Source of the DNA: Aspidapion aeneum | Lineage: Eukaryota; Arthropoda; Insecta; Coleoptera; Brentidae | Assembly: GCA_963576565.1 (NCBI GenBank) | Contig: OY755038.1 | Span: forward strand, 63,088,622-63,152,621 | Length of the DNA: 64,000 nucleotides | Reading direction: 5' to 3' | Shown here: positions 1-11,845 of the stretch, piece after piece | Numbering within the stretch: the stretch's first letter is position 1 | How the letters are laid out: every line of letters starts with the position of its first letter | The notes under the pieces: generated by a model | Seen by the model: only the letters and a program-made list of their open reading frames with translations | What the model was told of the DNA's origin: nothing | Databases searched by the model: none | Position numbers and translations under genes: made by a program

Positions 1-2433
1 CAGGGCACAGCCGTCTAAAAATGAAAAACTCAATAAAATAAGTTTGGGAATTAAAAAAAATCTTTTTGTACTGAAATTATGTTTGGATTGTTTTTTTATA
101 GACGAAATCTAAAGGAATTTATAGGAGCATGGTCATTTTAAGATTTAATGCAGGACGCAAAATCAGACAAGAGCCATCCACTTTTTGACGAATGGGCCTT
201 CGACCATATACCGGGGATGAGTTAATTCAATTGAGAAAATTTAATTAAGGATTTTCAGATGACTTTTAGAGGTAAACAAACATAATGTTGTTTATTTAAG
301 TTAATTTAATAATTTTTCCTATTTGCAAAAATATTCTTTGCGACAGGTCATCAGGAACCGACTCACAATATAGTTTCTAATAATAGTAATTTACCTTAAA
401 AATGCGAAAGAGTACACACGTCTTAGGTTTGTCAGTGGCGGATCGAGAGGTAGTTTCACGGTGCCAGGGCACTACCCTATTTTTTTTTCAAAAATACGTT
501 TCTTTTTCATTTTTAAAACATCTTTATAGGTTTTTATTTTATTTTATGAAGCGCTTAAACAATAGAGCAGACCAGAGCCATTATTATTACAATTAAATGC
601 CTTGGGAAGGAAAACTAAATTATTATAAATATCTTCACAAGCATTCGCTTTTACTTCTAAAAGATTATCCGTTAAAAAGTTACTTAGAACAAACAAAATA
701 CAAATTATTTAGATTTTTATAAAAAATACTAATAAAAATGCAAAAAACAAAACTGTCGTGTTGTCTTAATCTTAAAACTTACCATCTGACAACACTGATA
801 TCTTATTTTTTGTCAAATCTTGATCCCAATAGAAACAAAAATCGAAAAAGCGGTACGCATCGATTTATTTATGTTTTCCCCTTTTTATGGTAAAAACACT
901 ACAATAATTGTATCTGTTCTCCGTAGGGCTTGAAAAAGATTTAATACAAATCGAAACGTTGCTGAAGATGTTTTTTTTCTGGCAATTCCTATACCCTATA
1001 AAATCTAGTAAAAAGAAACGTAAACTGGTTTTGGACGAAAAAATAGGCTTTAATATGTCTATTTTTTATTTTTCATGTTGCTATTGGAAAACTTTGTTAT
1101 GCTATGTTATGTTTTTTGACAAAAATTATCGTCAGTGTCAAACTCAAAATATATTTTTGATTTGGACTAACTTTTTTAAAACAATGTTTTTTATTGTTGT
1201 TTTATTTGACGCATGTATTGAAGTAACTAAAATTTACAATAATCGCTGTATAACATAATAAAAAGTGAATCAATTTTTTGGTTAAAACCAAGGAAACAGT
1301 CCCAGATTTGCCAAGAGCATTTTTAAAGGGCGATTAGTCATTTAGCCAATCAACTAAATCGTGTTATGATATAAAGCTTTTGTTTTAGTTAGTAAAATTT
1401 TAATATTTTATACTCTAAAATAACATTTTATTGGTGTCAACTAATGTAGTAAAATAACCTTAATGAACTGGTTTTCTTTTTACTGCCTTATGTGCAGGTG
1501 ACTGTACAGTTACTAAGTGAAATTTTATCAAAATTAATCAACGCAAGACAGAAGGACAAATATCTGTTAAACCAAGTCCGAAGCGTCGATATAATTTTAT
1601 TTTACTGAAATTTAAAAAGCATTTTTTTCTGTTTAATCGGGTACGAAGCTTAAAAACAAAATCATTAGACCATTAGGTAACCAAAGAAGAAAAAACCTCT
1701 CATTGACGAGAACCTTAATTTGTTCTCGATGTTTTTTCAGATAAAACGTTAAACATTTTTTACAATTCTCGAAGGTATAAATATAAATGCATTTATCTGT
1801 CCGTATTTACATCAGCATCTGAAAATTCAGATATTATTATGCAATAAAAGTGGTAAAGTAGAATCCGATCTATAATAGACAATCTGAAACGCCACGTCGT
1901 CTCGTCGCGTAGCGACGGCAAGTAAAATAAAAATAGCGATTATTAAACCAAATCAAATAAAGATCTAGAAACAAGTAAAGTTAGCATTTAAAATCGTTAA
2001 AATGGTAAAATAGCTTTCTATTTACTTTCAATTAAAAACAAGGTCATATAATATACAATTCTTCTCAAAATTTAAAGAAAAGCCCTCGCAGCGGAGTCGG
2101 GATTTTCGCAAGATTATGAATGTAAAAACAAAGACTTGCAATTAAAAAAAACACGTTTCAAGGAAATATTGTTATAATTTTAATGCAGTTGTCAAATTGG
2201 CCCCCACGATTTGTACTAATGTAAATGATCGTGCAAATCATCTCTCAAAAACACTTTATGATATTTCTCCTTCAGAAATTCATCGTATCTAGTGAATAGG
2301 ATGTTCAATTTAAAAAACTACCGACCTGTCAAATTTTGACATTTAGAATTTATTTTTACATACCGACCCTAAAATTTTTAAAACCACATAAAAAATTATA
2401 AAACTTTTGTATTTATTATATTTTGATAGCTAG
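1..2433. other. AT-rich intergenic DNA, no gene seen
   Basis: Homopolymer-rich AT sequence. Open frames here are short, lack an ATG start or are dominated by Phe/Leu/Lys codons expected from AT bias. One possible hAT-type terminus, CAGTGGCGGATC, lies at 432-443, with no partner that I could pair to it. Confidence 0.6.
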
Positions 2434-2970
2434 TCAAATAAACGTTTTAGATATGGTGTAAAAGTATACGGGAAATAATATAATATTTACATAACTAAAT
2501 AATACTAAACTAGTATTGGGTCTTTTTGGTAAAATCTCAGCATCTTCTTCTTCTTCGTGGTCTAAATCTCGGTCACACTGGGCTTTTCTATCTTCAAATT
2601 TTTCTTCTATATAACTTGACTCCTCGGGTAACTGAGTTTCTGTATTTGGACAAAGGTCTTGCCGTTCATTTGAAATATCAAATTCATTAAAATCTTCTGA
2701 AATTTTTTCAACGTCTGAACCATGATATTTTGTACATAAATCTGTGCATCGCAATCCATGTTTTCGGCACCCGCATCGACTCATAATTGGTTACCCAGCT
2801 GCCAGATATTGATTTTAATACATCAGGATTTACTAGGTCTTCAGTAAAGCGAGGCATAAGTATTCTTGAATTATTTCCAATCACTTCTTTCCAGCCTCAC
2901 TTGGTTGGAGTTAGCTTGGTTCCAAGCAACGCTTGAATCTGAAAGTACCAATGCTCTACAAGAGTGTTGT
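2434..2970 (-). pseudogene. Broken cysteine-rich repeat-associated gene remnant
   Basis: Read on the minus strand from about 2970 down to 2434. The upper part, in another frame, gives a Trp-rich stretch ('PTKWGWKEV') followed by a proline/aspartate-containing linker. Around 2785 the frame changes and continues as a cysteine cluster ('MSRCGCRKHGLRC..LC'), then an acidic tail (DLDHEEEEDAE). The order W-G-W, linker, then CxC and C-R-K-x-G-L-x-C is the C-terminal layout of a family of insect repeat-associated proteins I recognise only by pattern; its function is unknown to me. At least one frameshift separates the two halves, so it is not functional. A second decayed copy lies near 8.4 kb on the plus strand. 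Confidence 0.5.
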
Positions 2971-3307
2971 GTTGTTAAATAAAATTAGAGATAGACATAC
3001 CAAGTGATTCATTTTCAATTATAAGGTTCTTATTTGCTTTTATTTTGTTTTACTTAAAATGCGTGTTTGCGCCTAGTTTTTACTATGCTGCTTGGCCTGC
3101 TGAAAAACACCTGTCCGGAAAAATTACACTTTTCAAATTAAAATGCATACAAAAAATTGACGTTTTCCGCACGCTGCCAGATAAACGGTTATTCAAAATG
3201 AAATAAAAAAATATTGTAGAAATGTTTTGTTAGTTTTTAAATAAATAATCTTATTTTTTTTATTTCTTTAAAAGGTATATCTTAATGTCAAAAACCGAGT
3301 ATAAGTA

Positions 3308-3639
3308 CAGGGTGATTTTTTATAATTGCAAGATCGCTATAACTCGGTTATTATTGGGAGCAGAAAGTTTAAACAAAAAAGGTTCGGTTTGGTAAATTAT
3401 GGCCACTTTAGATCCACCATTAGTATTTTTTTATAGGTTATAATATACAGGGGGCGACAATCAGATCAATTTTGTTAAAGGGAACACCCTATATATTTTT
3501 GTATTTTTAAGTTCCGCAAAAAATTAGCCTTACAGATATATGTAACACTATGGCTCTATCTTTGTTAGTTTTCGAGATATTGACGATTGAAATTCCGAAA
3601 ATTATCAAATTTTAAATAGGTATACGGTGCGGAGTATTT
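3308..3639. repeat. Left long terminal inverted repeat
   Basis: Matches 7052-7390 in reverse complement over its full length, with scattered substitutions and a small GAATGAATG-type insertion in the right copy. Its inner end is the shared GGTGCGGAGTATTT. Confidence 0.85.
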
Positions 3640-3792
3640 AACGTATAGACTGTAAATAACAAACTGAAACAATATTGACTGAGTTTGATAAATATAAATA
3701 ATCATCTTTGTCAATTTTCATAGAAATTTAAAATCAAAAGACGACAATTTTTTAAATGTTCTAATTGTTTTAAATCCATAAATAAATAAAAA

Positions 3793-4508
3793 TTAACGTA
3801 AGAAATGTTCAAACCTATCACCATTGACTTCAATACATTTTTGAAACCGGTCTCTTAAATTATTTATTGTTCTGGTTATTAAATTGGAAAAATTTTCATT
3901 AAGCTCATTGACAGACAGTGATATTAATTCTCTGAGCTCTCGAGTATTTTAATTTCTTTTACAAAATTAGGGTTAGTCGTGGACCATAGTCTGCTATTCT
4001 GTCTATTTGGTAGACCACAAGTTGTAAACGTCGACTCATCCGACCACAAAATGTGATTTAAAAAACGGGGTTCTGCGCTTAGTCTTTTATGCATAAAGTG
4101 ACAAAACTCTACCCTTTTTCTTTTCTGATCGGGTGTTAGGCCTTGAAGTTCTTGTTGTTTATATGCCCAATAAGAATTTGTTCTTAGGACACTTCTTACT
4201 TTGGTAAAAGACGTCAAGCGTTCCTGTCCTTCTTGCACTAATGCGGAAGATACTTTTCTTATAGAAATTTGTGGGCTTTCTTGAAAATGTAGTAAAATAT
4301 TTAAATTAGCCTCTTCGTTTGGACGAACAACTCGTTTTTTTTCGTTCCACAGACGAAATTTTCTATATATCCTAAGAATTGTGGATATATTAGGACATTG
4401 TCGGGCTGGATACAGTTCTCTATATTCTCTCGCAGTAGCAGTGGCATTTTTATTATTTTTCGCATATAATAAAAGTATCTCTTGCTTTTCTGCATTGGAA
4501 TAAAGCAA
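3793..4508 (-). pseudogene. Mariner-like transposase with internal deletion
   Basis: The N-terminal half (minus strand, 4508 to about 3950) begins with a helix-turn-helix type region ('ILLLYAKNNKNATATAREY...') of the kind labelled DUF4817 in insect transposases. A second helical region follows, then the start of the DDE catalytic domain ('HILWSDESTF', holding the first catalytic Asp) and 'GLPNRQNSRLWS'. It then jumps, in another frame, straight to a C-terminal helix (3795-3950) ending '..DRFQKCIEVNGDRFEHFLR' before a TAA at 3793-3795. The middle of the catalytic domain, with the second Asp and the third acidic residue, is gone. The first open codon is TTG, not ATG, so the true start is unclear or lost. 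It cannot be catalytically active. Confidence 0.75.
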
Positions 4509-5119
4509 CCAAAGATTATAGATTATAATATATATTATTAAGATGAGCCACTCAAAATTATATTATTATTATATACAGTGTGTCGAACGTACATAAGTTC
4601 GGGTAAGCAGTCCAAAGATGGCGCTACAAACATTTTCGAAAATCGCGCACGGGTGATATATTTAATTTTATTTAAAAATACTAAGTGATTCAAAAATATT
4701 TTTAATATAACTTAAAAATTATTTATATACCATATTCTTTGGATTATATTAAAAATTATTTTAAATATTTTAGAAAATCATTTTGGTGAAATGAATCCAA
4801 AATGTCTTAACTACTAGATACTTGAAAAGTATTGAAAAGTCTATAAAATATTTTAGATAATCATTTCAACGAAATACATAAAAAAACAACCCAATAGCTA
4901 CACATTTATTTTTTATTTAGCTATGTTCAGTATTCCACCAGGATTTTTTTTAACTGTAAGATATTTTATATAATAAATCAATGTTAATTTGGGCACATGC
5001 TAGTCATTTAAGGAATGTTTAACAAAAGAATCTGACTGTCGGTATCTCAATCCCAGTTTTTTTTTGTTTAGTTCAATAATTTCACCTTAATTTAAATATT
5101 TTATGGATATCTGCCTATG

Positions 5120-6510
5120 TCGTAACAAAAACATTTCATGTAAAAAAAAGCCAAGTACGCGAAAGTGGTATTTCGTAAAAAGAATTGAGATAAAAGTAAA
5201 GCCAAGTTCTCCAATACAAATTTCAAAATGAAAAGTTTTTACTAGTTTGGAAATGTTTTTTTTAAACTATGCTCTTCCAGCCAAACTTTTTTATGTTCAA
5301 TTTAGCACTGCGCCTAAGAGTCATTTGCAGCCGTAATATCCAAGTTTAAAAAAAGATTTCCAAACTAGTAAGACCCTTTCATTTTGAAATTTGTATTGGA
5401 GAACTTTTTACGGAATACCACTTTCGCGTACTTGGCTTTTTTTTCATGAAATGTTTTTGTTATAATTTCATCCTTTTTTAAAGGATTTGGATAATATTTA
5501 AGTTTTAAAGTAGGCAGTAAAATATGCGGAATATGGTTCAAAACTTTAGCAATACCTAATTAAAAATTTTGAGGTTTTTTTATATTTTCCTATGGTTTTA
5601 TCATAGTTTCTATCAGCCTTCTAAAGCCCAGCTCTCTAGTGTTCCTGGAAGTAGGCAATGTTATTTTTACATAACTTTACATTCATAGGGGAGGAAAGTA
5701 AATTAAAATTTGGGTTTTTTAATTTTCTTTTATAGTTTTATCATAGTTCCTATCGGCCTTCCAAAGCTCAGCTCTCTAACGTTTCTGGAACTGGAGAATG
5801 TTACTTTTACATAACTTTACATTTATAGGGGAGAGATTAATTAATTAAACTTTGGGGTTTTTAAATTTTCTTTTATAGTTTTATCATAGTTCCTATCGGC
5901 CTTCCAAAGCTCAGCTTTCCAGCGTTTCTGGAAGTGGGCAATGTTACTTTTACATAATTTTACATTTCCCGTGAGGGAAGCATATGAAAATTTTGGGGTT
6001 TTTAAATTTTTTCCTATAGTTTTATCATATTTCCTATCAGTCTGCCAAAGCTCAGCTCTCTAGCGCCTCTGGAAGTGGGCAATATTACTTTTACATAACT
6101 TTACATGTATGGGGGAAGGGAGTGAATTAGATATTTGGGCTTTTTTGATTTTTTACAATCCAAGGGTTTGGTCACAATATCTATCAGTCTGCCAAATTTC
6201 AACTTTGTAACATGTCTGGAAGTACAGAGAAATTTACATGATTTATACATGAGTGAGTGGCAATTTCGACGTTTTTTTGAAATTTCGTAACTACTTTACC
6301 ACTTTATGGAAGTCCATGAAACTTAAAAAACTTAGAGGGATTGTTAACTCTATAAAGATATATGACTGTGCAAAGTTTGAGTTTCGTAGCTCATTCCGAA
6401 GTAGAGTTTTAGATAGGTCAAATATCGGCTGACATGTTTCAAAAAAAGATGGTACAACAGTTTCCGCGCGAACTTGGTGGGGCACTACCGTGCCCCCAGA
6501 TTTTGTATAA
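5120..6510. mobile_element. Palindrome + ~140-160-bp tandem repeat element, copy 1
   Basis: Nested in the mariner-like element. It opens with a ~330-bp imperfect palindrome (5136-5462): arms carry GCCAAGTACGCGAAAGTGG and its complement, with the shared ACTAGTTTGGAAATGTTTTT nearer the centre. From 5570 to about 6250 come four to five tandem units of ~140-160 bp, each with a TTTTATCATAGTT.. block, AGCTCTCTAGCG, GTGGGCAATGTTAC and ACATAACTTTACAT. A unique tail follows, ending ACTACCGTGCCCCCAG near 6500. Copies with the same order lie at 38.4-39.7 and 49.6-51.9 kb. The plan resembles DINE-1/Helentron-type non-autonomous elements, but I see no diagnostic Helitron ends. Confidence 0.7.
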
Positions 6511-7051
6511 GTCGATAGGCGTTTTCATATCTAACGGCATTCTCCCATTTTTGGCGGAGCTAAAAGTAATTAAAGTGTTTTTCATAATAAATCTTTCTGT
6601 ATACATACTAAAGGCAATGCTTATATAAATATATATTTTTACTTAGATGAAAATATCTTGGGAATCTATGAAAGAGTTTAATTTTGAAAGGGCAATTGAG
6701 TACGCAACATGTTGAAGCCATTTTCAAATAAAGATCTTATTTAAAGTACGCAATAATTAAAAAAAAAACAAACATTTATGAATGACAGAGAAAAATTGAC
6801 AAATATAAAAAATTGATAAATTTGAAAAGTTTGACGGTATAAAAAAATTATACCGGGAGGAAGCAACAGCGCGGGTATTTTTTGTGAAAAAAACTGTAAA
6901 AATTATGGAATTAGTGCCATCTCGGGAATGCTTACCGAACTATCAGTGCGCAGGCCGTGAAAGCAACATTGTTGATAAATATTTAAAATTTGGCACTGAC
7001 AATGTCATTAGGTATCCACACATCTTAATATTGTTTGTGATTTGTCACAGG

Positions 7052-7390
7052 AAATACTCCGCACCGTATTTAAAATTTGCTAATTTTCGGAATTTCAATC
7101 GTCAATATCTCGAAAACTAACAAAGATAGAGCCATAGTGTTACATATATCTGTAAAGCTAATTTTTAATGAATGAATGAATATGAACTTAAAAATACAAA
7201 AATATATAGGATGTTCCCTTTAAAAAAATTGATCTGATTGTCGCCCCCTGTATATTATAACCTATAAAAAAATACTAATGGTGGGCCTAAAGTGGCCATA
7301 ATTTACCAAACCGAATAGTTTTTGCTTGAATTTTCTACTCTCAATAAGAACCGAGTTATAGCGATCTTGCAATTATAAAAAATCACCCTG
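7052..7390. repeat. Right long terminal inverted repeat
   Basis: Reverse complement of 3308-3639; ends AATCACCCTG next to a TA dinucleotide. Confidence 0.85.
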
Positions 7391-7392
7391 TA

Positions 7393-8270
7393 CAATTGTA
7401 TACGATAATTTTCTTAAGGAGAAATTTAATTTAAAAAAAACGTGTTTTTGAGCGGAAAAAACAAATATCAAAAATTTTTTGTTTGTAAAATATTGTGGAT
7501 ATAAAACACCCAAAAAGCTCTACTCTTACCAAGTTTTGTTAAACTGATTATTTTTGCAAAAAAGAAACAAAAAAAAGTACGGTTTTTTTAATTTTTCTCG
7601 AATATTTTGAGGTTATGTAAAAAATTAAATTTACAAAAGTTTTAGACATTTTTATGGCCTATAACTTTTCTTTATGTTACTTTTTTCTCTGAAGTCAACT
7701 TTCGCCGTAAATCGCAATATTACGATTCCCCCCCCCCCCGCATTTATTTTTTTAACTTTGTTTTTCACCGCTCTACAATTTCCAATGCTTTAAGTCCTGT
7801 TAATAAAAATATTTTTTACTTTAAAATATGGTTATTCTACTGGCCTATTTGTGATTTGTAATTAAAGTGTCTGTCAGTATATTATTAAAATTGTTTTTTT
7901 TTTTTAACAATAATAAAAAATGGGAACACGATGCTTGTAAAAACGAGTTTTATAGGAGTGAAAAGCCGTTTTCTTTTTTGAAGTGCGTAGCTTTGATTAT
8001 TTAAAAAACTTTGTTTGTACCTAATCGCAGTATATATCCAGTTTTAAATTAAAAATCAAACGTCCGCGAACTTTCAAAACCACAGAATATCATCGGAGAG
8101 TAAAATTGAAAAAGGAAAGGTAGCAGCTCTTGCGCAGCGTGCTCTCTCTACAAAAAATATCAATATTTTTGCCTCACTTTGCATATATGTAAAGGCCTAT
8201 CCAGTTATATATATATAGAGATCATTGGTATGAATCTATATATACCTCCTACTGCTGATACTCTGGACTA
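7393..8270. other. AT-rich spacer with a 12-C run
   Basis: No gene seen. It contains a run of twelve C at 7728-7739 and a short (TA)n stretch near 8205. Confidence 0.6.
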
Positions 8271-8319
8271 GCTCAACATGTCGTGTGTCTTACGAAGCTT
8301 AAGTTTGGGGAAAATTACT

Positions 8320-8540
8320 TCAGCCTATACAAGTACTCCCGTCTGCTGCTGACTGGGGATGTAAGTTATAAGGGAGTGACTGGGCACAACGATGGACTAC
8401 ACTGCCCAAACAGTCGAAAATGTAGCCATTGTTGGTTGTAAATGCAAAATTGCTTGTGTGGGGAATTGCAAGTGCCACAAAGAAGGCATGAATTGCGCTA
8501 TTGTCTTGCACAACTGCATTTGTATTGCATTCGCTTAAAA
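8320..8540 (+). pseudogene. Second cysteine-rich gene remnant
   Basis: On the plus strand, one frame reads 'SAADWGCKL' with an in-frame stop just after it, then a short linker. A different frame continues from about 8419 as 'VGCKCKIACVGNCKCHKEG' plus further Cys pairs and ends at a TAA near 8537. The order (W-G region, linker, repeated CxC, K-x-G-M-x-C) is the same as in the minus-strand remnant at 2.4-3.0 kb, so the two are probably copies of one repeat-borne gene. A stop and at least one frameshift make this copy non-functional. The family's function is unknown to me. Confidence 0.45.
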
Positions 8541-8639
8541 ATGTATAGCTGTTTATTGCCTTATCCCGTAACTCACGAAAAACCTTTTCTATTTATAACC
8601 AAATAAAAATATAGGAGAAACTAATTTTTATTATTTGCT

Positions 8640-8940
8640 CGGTTAATGTCAACGACGCACGCACCCGCATTTCCACACGCGCATTCCTTTACGCGGGTCC
8701 ACACACGTGCATTTATACATGCACATCATTTCACACAGACACGCGAAGATACACAAAAGTGTGTAGGCTCAAGGAAGGCGCTTACAAAAATCGACCTTTC
8801 TCGCCTGTTTTCCGCCCCTAGCGCGCATTTGGTAACAGAGGGCGGTAAACCAATAATGGGCGCGTCTGGTATGGGGTACGCTGCATCCAACGAGACTAAC
8901 CGCATCACGGTAAACGAGACTAACCGCGTCACGGTATAGC
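8640..8940. repeat. CA-rich low-complexity patch with a 24-bp direct duplication
   Basis: 8646-8760 is rich in CACACG/GCAC motifs. At 8889-8912 and 8913-8936 a 24-bp unit containing GAGACTAACCGC and TCACGGTA is repeated in tandem with one difference. The region is GC-richer than its surroundings. Open frames on both strands here are by-products of the low stop density. Confidence 0.55.
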
Positions 8941-9668
8941 GCAAGGTTGTCGAGATAAAGACCAAAATAGTAAAGATTTCGAGGATGGTAGGCAACGCCA
9001 TTGGCAATATCCTCCCCACACTCTAACAATGTTGCCACTTTGTTAACACTTCTTAAAAGCTACCTTAGGATATGTACCTTAAGTGTGCAAAAGCTCAACC
9101 CTTCAGGTTAAAAATCAAGGTTAACCCTGAAATCGTTTCCTAATGTTCTCACTATGTTATTATTCTTTTTACACAAATAGTGATTCAGCGCAATAGTCAA
9201 CGAAATGCAAGTTGTAAAGACTCTCGTTTAATGGGGGCAATTCTTTAAAATTTGAAATAATTTGAAACAATCTGAAAAAATTTGACGCCTCAAATTTAAG
9301 CCCTAAATCATGGCAACATCGTAAATTTCAGTTTTTTGTACAGCGGCAAAAACCGAAAAATGAGGAAAAATATAATCTAAAACCTACCTCTAAACTCGAT
9401 TGCTGATAGTTCAATATTTTTCCGGGATTGTTGATGATGCACAGGTTCTTAAAAAATTGTATTTTTCCGGAAAAAAAACAATAACAAAACCATGAGACGT
9501 TTTTCTTATTTCGTTAAAGTTGGATTCAAATAACACGAACATGACATGCAAAGTACAGCCGACCACAAAATCCACGTAATTTAATTTTAACGAAATCAAA
9601 TGAATTTTAGGAAAGAAAACGATAAGTTGATAAATTTATGAAAAAAAATAATTTTCGGATTTATTGCA
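8941..9668. other. Spacer, no gene seen
   Basis: No coding signal. 9234-9300 (starting GGGGCAATTCTTTAAAATTT) resembles, in reverse complement, 16260-16335, so both may be ends of one unidentified repeat family. Confidence 0.4.
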
Positions 9669-11845
9669 ACCCGTGGCCCAAAAAATAACCTTTGAATATA
9701 TAAATATCAAACTTGTTATTATTATCATATAATTAAAAATAATGTTTGTCTAATATTTCTTATGATCAGGTATGAGAAGAGATAGAAAAAAAGTCTGCCA
9801 AACCCAGGTTATAAAGGTTAGGTTCAGGTCTGCTACAGGGTGACCTTAAAATCTATTATAGATTTGTTTAGAAATTCTAGTTCTCTACTTAACAATAAAA
9901 AGTTGAAAATAGCCCAAAAAGTTAAACTATGTATTAACGGATTATTTCAAATTTAGGTTCAGGGGGTGAGTTACAGGGTGATATCAAAAATAGTTGTACA
10001 ATTTACATTGTTAAAAACAACTTTGTCAGGGGTTTTACTTAGCAAACAAGAGTTAGAAATACCTTAAAAAATCATATCACTAACTTATTGTATTACCTTT
10101 AGAGCCAGCAAGTGAGCTACTGGGTGATATCGAAATTACTAGTGTATTTTTCTAAAAATCACATTTTTAGAAAACAATGTTGTCAAGAGCTTTCATTATC
10201 AAAAAATGCTTAGGAACACGTTAAAAAATCATAACATTAACTGACTGTATTACCTTTAGGTCCTTGGAGTAAGGTACAGGGTGATATCAAAATTAGTAAA
10301 ACACTTTTGTAAAAATCACAATTTTAAAAATCAACTTTATCAGGAGTCTTGGTGAGCAAAAAATAGTTAGGAATATGTAAACAAACCACACCATTCACTA
10401 ACTGCGTTACATTTAGGTCCAGTAGGTAAGATACTAGTAGTAAATTCTTTTATAAATCATATTTTTAAAAATAACTTTTGGCCTCACCTTACTGTTTACA
10501 AACCAAGAACATATAAGTTAGGGTTTCTTGAGCGATCTATTAAAAGAATATTACGTTAATTACTTTTCCGCACAATTTTACTTTTTCGCATCATTTTTAC
10601 TTTCCTCACGATTTTTTTCGCACGTCCAAATTGCAAGAACCTTCCCGTCCACAATCGTTTTCAAATGAAAACCCGTTCTCCTACACACAAGTTTCATTTT
10701 CAAGAAGTGCTGCTGTACCGATGCTACCAGAAGCACCGAATGAAGAATCATGTAATGTGTTACAGCCTGTACAGACCAATATACCTTTCTCCATTCACTA
10801 CAGTAGTAATTCTAAGCAGCAAACTGATCAAGGCATTTCTGTAGTGGGCCAAACACCAACCAATCAAATTCCAATAAGAAACGACGTTATTCAAGATGTT
10901 GCGGCATCTGATGTATATTGAAGCATGCAACAAACAGAAAGTGCACTTTCAATTTCAATATCTACCATCGTTAACTTTTTCGTTATTGTTATTTAAATGT
11001 TCTTTACATAAAGTTTCTTTTTAATATATCATAATAAAAAAATCCTGTTTTAATATTTTTTGCTAACAAACGCTCCTGACAACGTTGATTTTTAAAAACG
11101 TGATTTTTACGAAATTTTATTACTAATTTCGATATCACCCTGTACCTCATTTCCTGGACCTAACGGTGATACAGTCAGTTAATGGTATGATTGTTTAACG
11201 TATTCCTAACTATACTTTGCTAACAAAAGCTTCGGACAACCTTGCTTTTTAAAAATGTGATTTTTAGAAAATTTACACACACTAATAATTTCTATATCAC
11301 CATGTAGCTCAATTCCTGGACCTGAAGGTGATAAAATCTGATAATGGTATGATTGTGTAACGTGTTTCAAATAATTTTTTGCTAACGAAAGCTCTTGACA
11401 ACATTGTTTTTAAAAATTTGTTTTTTAGAAAATTACGCTTCTAATTTCGATATCACCCTGTAGGTCTCTCACGTCCTGGATCTAAAAATAATACAATAAG
11501 TTCATGATACATATTTTAATGTATTTCTTACTCTTATTTGCTAACTAAAACTCCTGACAGAGTTGTTTTTTAAAAATGTGATTTTAATTAAGATTTACTA
11601 CTATTTTCGATATCACCCTGTAACTCACCTCCTGGACCAAAATTTGATCTAATCCGTAAATAGCAGTTTTTTAGGGCTATTTTCAACTTTTTATTGCTAA
11701 GTAGAAAATTAGAATTTTTTAACAAATCTATAATATTAGGCACACAAGAAATTTTACATAATTATACAAACATTATTTTTAATTATACGAATTTATAGAA
11801 AGTTTGAAATTTATGTTTTAAAGGTTTGTTTCTTGGGTCCCGTTC
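9669..11845. mobile_element. Giant foldback: inverted arrays of ~150-bp repeats around a loop
   Basis: The left arm (9669-10490) has five tandem units marked by TACAGGGTGATATC-like motifs at about 9834, 9972, 10118, 10274 and 10432 (138-158 bp apart). The right arm (11051-11845) has four units in opposite orientation, marked by GATATCACCCTGTA at about 11139, 11293, 11449 and 11609. Beyond the arrays the arms still pair, for example ATAATTAAAAATAATGTTTG at about 9729 and its complement near 11780. The ~560-bp loop is not repeated and holds an open frame. I could not fix the exact ends or a target duplication. Confidence 0.75.
10544..10921 (+). CDS. Exon-like open frame in the foldback loop
   Basis: The frame is open from 10544 (just after a TAA at 10541) to a TGA at 10919-10921. 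There is no ATG before about 10720, so the first part would need an upstream exon or a non-ATG start. The clearest protein-like part, from about 10631, is rich in Ser, Gln, Asn and Pro ('QEPSRPQSFSNENPFS...', ending '..DVIQDVAASDVY'), has no transmembrane or zinc-binding pattern, and is GC-richer than its surroundings. An AATAAAAAAA signal follows about 110 bases after the stop. That combination fits a 3'-terminal exon with its 3' UTR, but the frame could also be chance. I do not recognise the protein. Confidence 0.35.
   Translation, partial: KNITLITFPHNFTFSHHFYFPHDFFRTSKLQEPSRPQSFSNENPFSYTQVSFSRSAAVPMLPEAPNEESCNVLQPVQTNIPFSIHYSSNSKQQTDQGISVVGQTPTNQIPIRNDVIQDVAASDVY

Larger units (their letters stand above)
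3306..7392 (-). mobile_element. Tc1/mariner-like element with long TIRs, TA duplication
   Basis: The element proper runs 3308-7390 and starts CAGGGTGATTTTTTATAATT; its right end is the reverse complement (AATCACCCTG). It is flanked by TA on both sides (3306-3307 and 7391-7392), the target duplication of the IS630/Tc1/mariner superfamily. The terminal inverted repeats are about 335 bp. The interior has a deleted minus-strand transposase next to the left arm and a later nested insertion at about 5.12-6.51 kb. The element is therefore dead and older than that insertion. Confidence 0.8.

Noticed and set aside
908..1258. 116-codon plus-strand open frame
   Set aside because: Starts at TTG, is dominated by Phe/Leu/Lys/Asn from AT-rich DNA, and has no motif or flanking gene signals.
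8646..9038. Overlapping open frames on both strands
   Set aside because: They follow the CA-rich patch and the 24-bp duplication; low stop density explains them.
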